Positions 55,832 to 62,538 of a stretch of DNA of 64,000 nucleotides are shown in pieces. The translations under genes and the position numbers were made by a program. How positions within the stretch are numbered: position 1 is the stretch's first letter; every line of letters starts with the position of its first letter. The DNA is from DASSNU01 sp035701265 (GTDB lineage: Bacteria > Gemmatimonadota > Gemmatimonadetes > Gemmatimonadales > Gemmatimonadaceae): contig DASSNU010000020.1 in the NCBI GenBank assembly GCA_035701265.1, positions 310,001 through 374,000 of the forward strand, given 5' to 3'. The notes beneath the pieces are model-generated. The model worked only from the letters and a program-made list of their open reading frames with translations, was not told where the DNA came from and searched no databases.

Positions 55832-57115
55832 TCAGCGCAGTCCGGTGGCGCGCACCAGCGCGTAGTCTCGCGTGCCCTTCCGGAGCAGGATGTAGCGCCC
55901 CCGGAGGAAGGAGCCGCGATAGACCTCCAACTCCTCCGGGGCCACGCGACGACCATTCACGGAGAGCCCGCGCTGCTCGATGAGCCGGCGCGCGGCGCCC
56001 TTGGATGGCGTGAGCCCCGTGGCGACGCACAGCTCCACGGCGTCGAGCGCGTCGCCGGACCGAATGCGCACCTTGGCGAAGGGGATCTCCCCCTCGAGCA
56101 TGGCGAGCGCGTCTTCCGTGAGCGCCTGCGGTGTCCCGCCGCCGAAGAGCGCCTTCGAGATGGACGACGCCAGGTCCGCGCTGCGCGGACCGTGGACCCG
56201 CTCGGTGAGATGCATCGCCAGCGCGCGCTGCGCCCGTCGCCCCGCGGGGTTCGTGAGCGCCTCCAGCTCCAACGCCTCGATCTCCTCGCGCGAGAAGAGC
56301 GTGAACATGCGGAGGTACCGCACCACGTCGCGGTCGTCGGTGTTGATCCAGAACTGAAAAAAGCGGTACGGCGACGTGAGCGCGGGGTCCAACCACACGG
56401 TACCCGCCTCCGTCTTGCCGAATTTCGTGCCCGCCGCGGTGGTGATGAGCGGAACGGTGAACCCGTGTGCGGCTGCACCGTCGGCGCGCCGGATCAGCTC
56501 GATGCCCGCCGTGATGTTGCCCCACTGATCGCTGCCGCCCCCCTGTACGGTCACACCATCGCGCCGGAACAGCTCGAGGAAGTCGACCGCCTGCAGGAGC
56601 ATGTAACCGAACTCGGTGAACGAGATCCCTCCTTCCAGGCGCGACTGCACCGACTCCTTGGCGAGCATGTAGTTGACGGTGAAGTGCTTCCCCACATCGC
56701 GCAGGAAGGGGATCGCGCCAAGGCGGCGGAGCCAGACGGCGTTGTTGCGCATCTGCGCGCCCTGTGGCCCGGAGAACCGGAGGAAGCGCTGGAGCTGCCG
56801 CTCGATGCGCATGGCGTTCGCGTTCACTTCGCGGGGCGACAGGAGCTGGCGCTCGGTGCGCTTGCCGCTCGGATCGCCGATCAGTCCGGTGCCGCCGCCT
56901 ACGAGAACCACCGGCCGGTGTCCCGCCTGCTGCAGGTGGACGAGCGCCATGATCGGCACGAGATTGCCAACGTGCAGGCTCGGTGCGGTGGGATCGAAGC
57001 CCACGTAGATGCTCGTGGCGCCCGATGCGAGGGCCTCGTCGAGCCCTTCGGTGTACTGATGCAGCAGGCCGCGCCAGGTCAGCTCCTCGAGCGGCGATGC
57101 GGTGGGTTCTGGCAT
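55832..57115 (-). CDS. tyrS: Tyrosyl-tRNA synthetase
   Basis: Class I aminoacyl-tRNA synthetase, 427 aa. Catalytic motifs: HIGH equivalent HVGNLVP in VGFDPTAPSLHVGNLVP, LVGGGTGLIGDPSGKRTERQL, GGSDQWGNITAGIELIRR (Tyr binding), and the KMSKS equivalent KFGKT in AAGTKFGKTEAGTVW. The C-terminal S4-like RNA-binding domain has SKGAARRLIEQRGLSVNGRRV. ATG 57115 is 7 nt downstream of a strong -10, making a leaderless message likely. Confidence 0.97.
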   Translation of the reverse strand: MPEPTASPLEELTWRGLLHQYTEGLDEALASGATSIYVGFDPTAPSLHVGNLVPIMALVHLQQAGHRPVVLVGGGTGLIGDPSGKRTERQLLSPREVNANAMRIERQLQRFLRFSGPQGAQMRNNAVWLRRLGAIPFLRDVGKHFTVNYMLAKESVQSRLEGGISFTEFGYMLLQAVDFLELFRRDGVTVQGGGSDQWGNITAGIELIRRADGAAAHGFTVPLITTAAGTKFGKTEAGTVWLDPALTSPYRFFQFWINTDDRDVVRYLRMFTLFSREEIEALELEALTNPAGRRAQRALAMHLTERVHGPRSADLASSISKALFGGGTPQALTEDALAMLEGEIPFAKVRIRSGDALDAVELCVATGLTPSKGAARRLIEQRGLSVNGRRVAPEELEVYRGSFLRGRYILLRKGTRDYALVRATGLR

Positions 57116-57121
57116 GCGCGA

Positions 57122-57150
57122 AAGCTACGATCCCACGGCGCCGCTGTCAC
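57122..57150 (-). promoter_or_regulatory. Leaderless sigma-70-type promoter of tyrS
   Basis: On the minus strand GTGACA (57150-57145, 5 of 6 matches to TTGACA), a 17-nt spacer, and TAGCTT (57127-57122). Six bases separate the -10 from ATG 57115, so transcription would start on or beside the A of the start codon. The best-formed example of the pattern in this window. Confidence 0.6.
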
Positions 57151-57161
57151 CGGGATGCGCG

Positions 57162-57190
57162 TTGCTGCACTCCGGGCATCGCGTTAGCTT
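57162..57190 (+). promoter_or_regulatory. Promoter of the PBP1A gene
   Basis: TTGCTG (57162-57167) and TAGCTT (57185-57190) are 17 nt apart, giving a start near 57197 and a leader of about 67 nt before ATG 57264. It is back to back with the tyrS promoter; the two -35 boxes are 11 nt apart, so the two may compete or share a regulator. Confidence 0.45.
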
Positions 57191-57263
57191 GCGAAGTCCC
57201 GCCGCCGCCGGCCGGGGGAGCCGCAGGAGTCGCCCGCAATGATCCCCATCCACACATCACGGC

Positions 57264-59546
57264 ATGATTGACCTGCCCACGCTGCGTGAGCGGTGGCGTG
57301 CATTCTGGAGCGCACGTCCCCAACTCGTGCGCGCGCTTCTGCTCCTGGCGGTGTTCACCGTGGCGTTCGGCGGCGGATTTCTCTACGCCGCGTGGGCGCT
57401 CGTCTGCCGGAGCGGACGGTGCCCGTCGATCGCCGTCCTGGAAGACTTCACCCCGCGCCAGACCTCCAAGCTCTACGCCGCCGACGGGCGCTTCGTGGCC
57501 GAGATCGGACTGGAGCGGCGCACGCTCGTGTCGCTGGCCGACATCCCGCTCAACGTGCGGAACGCGTTCGTCATCACCGAGGACAAGCGCTTCTACCGCC
57601 ACTCGGGCATCGACTGGATCCGCGTAGCCGGCGCCGCGCTCCGCAACGTGGCGTCGGGGAGCTACGAGCAGGGGTTCTCCACCATCACCATGCAGCTCGC
57701 GCGGAACGTCTTTCCCGAACGCATTTCGCGCGAGAAGACGCTGCTCCGCAAGCTGAAGGAAGCCAAAGTCGCGCGCGCCATCGAGGCGCGCTACTCCAAG
57801 AACAAGATCCTCGAGCTGTACCTCAATCAGATCTATCTGGGCAACGGCGCGTACGGAGTGGAGACCGCCGCCAAGCGCTACTTCGGAAAGTCCGTTCGCG
57901 ATCTCAACCTCGCGGAGGCGGCCACGCTGGCGGCGCTTCCCAAGGCGCCCGAGCGGTACAACCCGCGCCGGGCGCCGGAGCGCGCCGTGCAACGGCGCAA
58001 CACGATCATCGAGCTGATGCGCCGCGCGGGCGTCATCACCCCGGAGGCGGCCCGCCTTGCGCGCGCCTACCCGTTGCGCCTGGCCAGCAAGGAAGCATCC
58101 GGAGAGCTGGCCCCGTACTTCGTGGAATGGGTGCGAAAGCAACTGGACGATCAGTTCGGCGAGGCGCTCTATCGCGACGGGCTACGCGTCTACACCACGC
58201 TCGACATCGACATGCAGCAAGCGGCCGAGCGCGCCATGGAGCGCCAGGTCCGCGCGATCGAGGCGGGGAAGTACGGCCCGTTCCACCATCCCACGTACGA
58301 ACAGGTGATGGCGCGCAGCAACGCGGAAGGGGAGGGGAGCGCGTCCGCCAACTCGGCGTACCTGCAGGATGCCTTCATCGCGCTCGACCCGCGCACGGGC
58401 GCCGTGCGCGCCTTGATCGGCGGGCGCGACTTCGACGACTCCAAGTTCAATCGCGCCACGCAGGCACTCCGGCAGCCGGGCTCCACCTTCAAGCCGATCG
58501 TCTACGCCGACGCCATTCACGAGGGCTATCCGCTCTCGCACCTCGTGGATGACGATCCACTCTCCATCCCGCAGGTGGACGGCACCGAGTGGACCCCGCA
58601 GAACTACGATCTCAAGTTCGAGGGGCCGATGCCCATGCGGCGCGCGCTGTACCGGTCGCGCAACCTCGCCACGGTGCATCTCGGGCTGGAGCTTGGCGCG
58701 CCGAACGTGATCGCGATGGCGCGCCGCTTCGGACTCACCACGCCCATTCCGGCCTACCCTTCCATCTTCCTCGGCGCGGCGGAGGTCTATCCGCTGGAGC
58801 TCGTGAGCGCATACAGCGCGTTCGCCACGCTCGGCGTTCGCGCCGTGCCGTACGGCATCGTGCGCGTCGAGAGCGCGCGCGGCGAAGTGCTCTGGCAGGC
58901 CACCCCCTCGCGTTACGAGGTGCTGTCGCCTCCCGAAGCGTGGCTCATGGTGGATGTGATGAAGGACGTCGTGCGTCGCGGTACGGCGGCCAGCGTCTGG
59001 GCGAGCGGCTTCCACGTACCCGCGGGCGGAAAGACCGGCACGACGAACGACGGGACCGACGCGTGGTTCGTCGGGTACACGCCGGACCTCGTGGCCGGCG
59101 CGTGGGTGGGCTTCGACCGCCCGCAGAAGATCAAGGCCAACGCGCAGGGCGGCGTGCTCGCCGCGCCGGCATGGACGGCGTTCATGTCCGAGGTCTACCA
59201 GCGCCGCCCCACCCCGCCGGACTGGCCGAGGCCGAGCGCCATTGTCTCGCGAGAGATCGACAGCTCCACCGGCATGCTGCGCAATCCGTACTGCCCGGCG
59301 GATCTGGTCATCACCGAATACTTCATCGAGGGGACGGAGCCGTTGCAGCAGTGTACGGCGCACACGCCGTTCAACACGTTCTTCCCCTTCGACACGCTCG
59401 CGCCGCGTCCCAATTCTCCATCGCCGGTCCCGGCGCCGTCGCCCACGCCATCGCGCGTGCCGCTCCCGCATCCCTCCGGGACCACGACGCCCACGCCGCA
59501 TCCTTCCCAGCCGCCGCAGCCAGGGCGCACATCGCCGCGCGGATGA
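57264..59546 (+). CDS. Penicillin-binding protein 1A (bifunctional glycosyltransferase/transpeptidase)
   Basis: 760 aa class A PBP. A short cytosolic start and one membrane helix (VRALLLLAVFTVAFGGGFLYAAWAL) are followed by the GT51 domain with the catalytic Glu in ITEDKRFYRHSGIDWIR, GFSTITMQLARN and SKNKILELYLNQIYLGNGAYGVE. The transpeptidase then has the active-site Ser in PGSTFKPIVYADA, SRNLATVHLG (SxN) and GKTGTTNDGTDAWFVGYTP (KTG). The C-terminus is a ~50-residue Pro/Ser/Thr-rich tail. It polymerises and crosslinks peptidoglycan in the periplasm. Coupled to the amidohydrolase gene (ATGA). Confidence 0.95.
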   Translation: MIDLPTLRERWRAFWSARPQLVRALLLLAVFTVAFGGGFLYAAWALVCRSGRCPSIAVLEDFTPRQTSKLYAADGRFVAEIGLERRTLVSLADIPLNVRNAFVITEDKRFYRHSGIDWIRVAGAALRNVASGSYEQGFSTITMQLARNVFPERISREKTLLRKLKEAKVARAIEARYSKNKILELYLNQIYLGNGAYGVETAAKRYFGKSVRDLNLAEAATLAALPKAPERYNPRRAPERAVQRRNTIIELMRRAGVITPEAARLARAYPLRLASKEASGELAPYFVEWVRKQLDDQFGEALYRDGLRVYTTLDIDMQQAAERAMERQVRAIEAGKYGPFHHPTYEQVMARSNAEGEGSASANSAYLQDAFIALDPRTGAVRALIGGRDFDDSKFNRATQALRQPGSTFKPIVYADAIHEGYPLSHLVDDDPLSIPQVDGTEWTPQNYDLKFEGPMPMRRALYRSRNLATVHLGLELGAPNVIAMARRFGLTTPIPAYPSIFLGAAEVYPLELVSAYSAFATLGVRAVPYGIVRVESARGEVLWQATPSRYEVLSPPEAWLMVDVMKDVVRRGTAASVWASGFHVPAGGKTGTTNDGTDAWFVGYTPDLVAGAWVGFDRPQKIKANAQGGVLAAPAWTAFMSEVYQRRPTPPDWPRPSAIVSREIDSSTGMLRNPYCPADLVITEYFIEGTEPLQQCTAHTPFNTFFPFDTLAPRPNSPSPVPAPSPTPSRVPLPHPSGTTTPTPHPSQPPQPGRTSPRG

Positions 59547-60880
59547 TCCGGTACCACGCGCGGTGGGTGCTTCCCATCTCGCGGCCGCGCATCGCGCATG
59601 GCACGGTGGGCGTGGAGCAGGGGCGGATCGCGTACGTGGGGCCGCGCGACGGCGCGCCGCCGGGCGCGGATCACGAGTTGGGGGACGCCGTGCTCCTCCC
59701 CGGTCTGGTGAACGTCCACACGCACCTGGAGCTCACGGCGTTCCGCGGTTACCTGGAGCACCTTCCCTTTCGCGAGTGGATCGCCTCGCTCCAGCGCGCG
59801 AAGGAAGGCGTAATGACCCCCGACACGTTCCTGGACGCGGCGCGGCTGGGAATCGAAGAGGGACTGCGCGCGGGGATCACCACCTACGCCGACACGTGCG
59901 ACTCGGGCGCCGCGCTCCCCGCCATGCGCGACATGGGCGTGCGCGGCGTGGTGTACCAGGAAGTGTTCGGGCCGGCCCCGGAGGCGTGCGCGCAATCGCT
60001 GGCTGCACTGCACGACAAGGTGAACGCGCTGCACGCGCACGCGAGTCCGCTCCAGCGTGTCGGCGTGTCGCCGCACGCGCCGTACACGGTGTCCGACGCG
60101 CTCTTCCGTGCCGTGGCGGATATGGCCCGCCGCGACGCTCTCCCCATCGCGGTGCACGCCGCGGAGAGCGCCGCCGAGCGCGCGCTGGTGACCGAAGGAC
60201 GTGGCCCATTCGCGGACGCGCTCCGCGCGCGAGGGATTCCCGTCGCGCCACGCGCGCGCAGCAGCATCGAGCTGCTGGCGCAGTGCGGAGTGCTGGACGC
60301 GCGTCCGCTCCTCATTCACTGCGTCCATGTCGACGCGGCCGACGTCGAGCGCATGGCGGCGGCGGGATGCGCCGTGGCGCACTGCCCCGCGTCCAACGCC
60401 AAACTCGGCCACGGCGTCGCACCGCTCGCGCGGTTCCGGAGTGCCGGGTTGCGCGTCGGACTCGGCTCCGACTCGGTGGCGAGCAACAACCGGATGGATG
60501 TGCTGGAGGAAGCGCGTCTCGCGCTCCTCTTGCATCGCGCCACATCGCTCGACTCCGGTGCACCGTCGGCCGGCGAGGTGCTGGAGATGGCCACGTTGGG
60601 CGGAGCGCGCGCGCTCGGCATGGATGGCGAGGTGGGATCGCTCGAGGTGGGGAAGGCGGCCGACCTCGCGGCGTTCGCACTGGACGGGGCGGCGGGCGAA
60701 CCGGTGTACGCGCCGGAGGATGCGCTCGTGCACGCCGTCGGTGCGCGCAGCGTACGACTCGCGACGGTGGCCGGCGCGGAGCTCGTGCGCGATGGCGTGG
60801 TGCGGAACGTGGATCCCGCGCTGCGCTCGCGGGTGGCGCGAACCGCCCGCGCGCTGGCTGCAGCCGCGTCCGCGCACTGA
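59543..60880 (+). CDS. Amidohydrolase family protein (TRZ/ATZ, nucleoside/aminofutalosine-deaminase-like)
   Basis: 445 aa from ATG 59543. Metal site: HxH in LPGLVNVHTHLELTAFRGYLE, His in VSPHAPYTVSD and IAVHAAESAAE, and the Asp in VGLGSDSVASNNRMDVLEE; a Glu within HAAES is typical for deaminases of this group. Family relatives deaminate S-adenosylhomocysteine/methylthioadenosine, guanine, or aminodeoxyfutalosine in the futalosine menaquinone route. No mqn genes are seen nearby, so substrate is undecided. Last gene of the PBP1A operon. Confidence 0.88.
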   Translation: MIRYHARWVLPISRPRIAHGTVGVEQGRIAYVGPRDGAPPGADHELGDAVLLPGLVNVHTHLELTAFRGYLEHLPFREWIASLQRAKEGVMTPDTFLDAARLGIEEGLRAGITTYADTCDSGAALPAMRDMGVRGVVYQEVFGPAPEACAQSLAALHDKVNALHAHASPLQRVGVSPHAPYTVSDALFRAVADMARRDALPIAVHAAESAAERALVTEGRGPFADALRARGIPVAPRARSSIELLAQCGVLDARPLLIHCVHVDAADVERMAAAGCAVAHCPASNAKLGHGVAPLARFRSAGLRVGLGSDSVASNNRMDVLEEARLALLLHRATSLDSGAPSAGEVLEMATLGGARALGMDGEVGSLEVGKAADLAAFALDGAAGEPVYAPEDALVHAVGARSVRLATVAGAELVRDGVVRNVDPALRSRVARTARALAAAASAH

Positions 60881-61183
60881 CGCGCGGCGCCCGCGGTCTA
60901 CCCGCTGGCGCGACATGTGCGCTCCGCATTATCATGACTGGCGTACGTACATCCCCGCACCCCTCGCATGACCGACCGGCGGCTGGTGCACCGGCGACGG
61001 TGCCCTGGCGAGCAGTGTGGCAGGCACTCGCGCCGGCGGGATGGTGTAGCACGTAGATGTTGCGAGCCCACCGGGATCCACGGCGCGGGTCGTCCGCGCT
61101 CCCGGTCCGGTGCTCGCGCTCCCGCCCCGCGCCCGGTGGCGGGAGCTTCTGCAAGGATTCCTGACGGAATCTCGGAGGGCGAA
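60881..61183 (+). promoter_or_regulatory. Intergenic leader region of the HNH gene
   Basis: 303 nt without a supportable gene. TATCAT (60930-60935, 5 of 6 matches to TATAAT) with a weak TGGCGC 18 nt upstream could start transcription near 60942, giving a leader of about 240 nt. Just before the SD is a hairpin: GATTCC (61156-61161), loop TGAC, GGAATC (61166-61171), then SD GGAGGG (61174-61179), 4 nt before GTG 61184. The frame of the HNH gene is open from ATG 60968, but that part is Arg/Cys-rich and unlike the family. Confidence 0.35.
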
Positions 61184-61789
61184 GTGGTCCTCGGCTGTCT
61201 GGCGCTGAACGCATCGTTCGAGCCGCTCACGATGGTTCCCATGCAGCGCGCGCTCCGGCTCGTGCTGGATGGGAAGGCCGAGATCGTGGAGGCCGACGCT
61301 GAGCGGGTGATCCGGTCCGCGCGCATCACGTTGCCGCGACCGGCGGTCATCCGCCTGGTGCGCTTCATCCACGTGCCGCGCCGCTTCCGTCGTCAGGTGA
61401 CCAACACCTTTCTCTTTGCGCGCGACCGGTACCGCTGCCAGTACTGCGGCCGCATGGGCGCGGAGCTGCGGGGGCGCGAGTCGCTCACGCGCGACCACCT
61501 CGTACCGCTCTCGCGCGGCGGAACGAACGACTGGACGAACGTGGTCACCGCGTGCAGCGCGTGCAACACGAGAAAGGGGAACCGCATGCCCGACGAGATC
61601 GGCATGCATCCACTGGTGGCGCCCACCGAGCCGCACTTCGTGCACCTCAGCTGGGCGGTGCGCCGGCTCACTCCCGCGCAGGCGAAGTACATTCGCCTGT
61701 TCTACGGAGAGGAGACGCTCGACGTGCTCGGCACGGTAGGATCCACCGAGCGTCATCACGTCGGCGCCGAGCGCCGGCATCCTGCCTGA
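61184..61789 (+). CDS. HNH endonuclease family protein
   Basis: 201 aa from GTG 61184, chosen because of the SD GGAGGG and because MVLGCLALNASFEPL is the family start. The N-terminal half (LNASFEPLTMVPMQRALRLVLDGKAEIVE) is the module seen before many bacterial HNH domains. The HNH core follows: zinc pair CQYCG, catalytic DH in LTRDHLVPLSRGG, Asn in GTNDWTNVVTACSACNTRKGNR with the second CxxC. Such stand-alone, chromosomally conserved HNH proteins have unknown DNA targets. ORF ends ahead of a convergent hairpin. Confidence 0.92.
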   Translation: MVLGCLALNASFEPLTMVPMQRALRLVLDGKAEIVEADAERVIRSARITLPRPAVIRLVRFIHVPRRFRRQVTNTFLFARDRYRCQYCGRMGAELRGRESLTRDHLVPLSRGGTNDWTNVVTACSACNTRKGNRMPDEIGMHPLVAPTEPHFVHLSWAVRRLTPAQAKYIRLFYGEETLDVLGTVGSTERHHVGAERRHPA

Positions 61790-61794
61790 TCCCC

Positions 61795-61828
61795 CGTCCG
61801 GCGCGGCACATTGGTGTCGCGCCGGACG
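61795..61828. terminator. Bidirectional hairpin between convergent genes
   Basis: CGTCCGGCGCG (61795-61805) pairs with CGCGCCGGACG (61818-61828), and the inner GCAC/GTGT adds four pairs (one G-U), closing on an ATTG loop. It sits in the 48-nt gap between the HNH gene and the convergent envelope gene. Again no T-run is present. Confidence 0.7.
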
Positions 61829-61837
61829 TCGCTCCAC

Positions 61838-62536
61838 TCAGCGTTCCGCGGGCTGCTCCACGGTGAAGGTGGATGAGCGCGCCTCGTAGTGTCGCTGCTC
61901 TCCTCCCACCAGCTTCACCAGCAGCGTGCGCACGCCCCGCGTGAGCGCGGTGCCCGGGCTCCGCTCGCCCCGTACTGCGGGGCGCAGCTCGCCGCGGAGC
62001 CACCGCTCCACCTCGTCCAGGTCGGACACGGAGATCATCTCGACCTCGAGTACCGCGTTGTAGTAGTACCGTTCCCGATGACGCGGCAGCCGGATGGCGG
62101 GGAGGTATGGAGCGGACACTACATCTTCCACGCCGCGCATCTGCTCGAACGTCCCCAGATTGATCACGTGGTCGCCAGGCTCCACGCGCGCCACGATGTA
62201 CCGACGGTCGAGCGGACTGTATCGGACCACCACGTCCCACTCGATCTCCGATTCCATCGAGTTGAACAGACCGGCGCGCGACCAGAGCTCCAGGCGATAG
62301 TGCAACCGTGCCGGGAATCCGTTCACCAGCAGATCGCGCACGCGCCGGTCGGCCAACACACCATGCGATTGTACAATGGGTGGCGCCTGTCCACGGAGCG
62401 CTCCCGGCGGAAGACTCACCTGGATTCCCGGCTCGCGCTGCGCCCTCAGTGCCGCGGGCCACGCGATCGCCACGACCAGGGCGGCGATCGCGATCTTCGC
62501 GGTTGCGGACGCGGCGCCCACTGCCACGTGCCGCAC
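61838..62536 (-). CDS. Secreted protein, DUF4390-like
   Basis: 232 aa from GTG 62536, 2 nt after the beta-barrel gene's stop. Signal peptide (IAIAALVVAIAWPAALRAQ). The mature protein is beta-rich with alternating hydrophobics (FPARLHYRLELWSR, DVVVRYSPLDRRYIVARVE, RYYYNAVLEVEMISVSDLDE) and a moderately polar tail. The strand pattern and length are reminiscent of DUF4390 proteins. I cannot confirm the family. Co-transcribed with the outer-membrane beta-barrel gene at the window edge. Confidence 0.65.
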   Translation of the reverse strand: MRHVAVGAASATAKIAIAALVVAIAWPAALRAQREPGIQVSLPPGALRGQAPPIVQSHGVLADRRVRDLLVNGFPARLHYRLELWSRAGLFNSMESEIEWDVVVRYSPLDRRYIVARVEPGDHVINLGTFEQMRGVEDVVSAPYLPAIRLPRHRERYYYNAVLEVEMISVSDLDEVERWLRGELRPAVRGERSPGTALTRGVRTLLVKLVGGEQRHYEARSSTFTVEQPAER

Positions 62537-62538
62537 CC

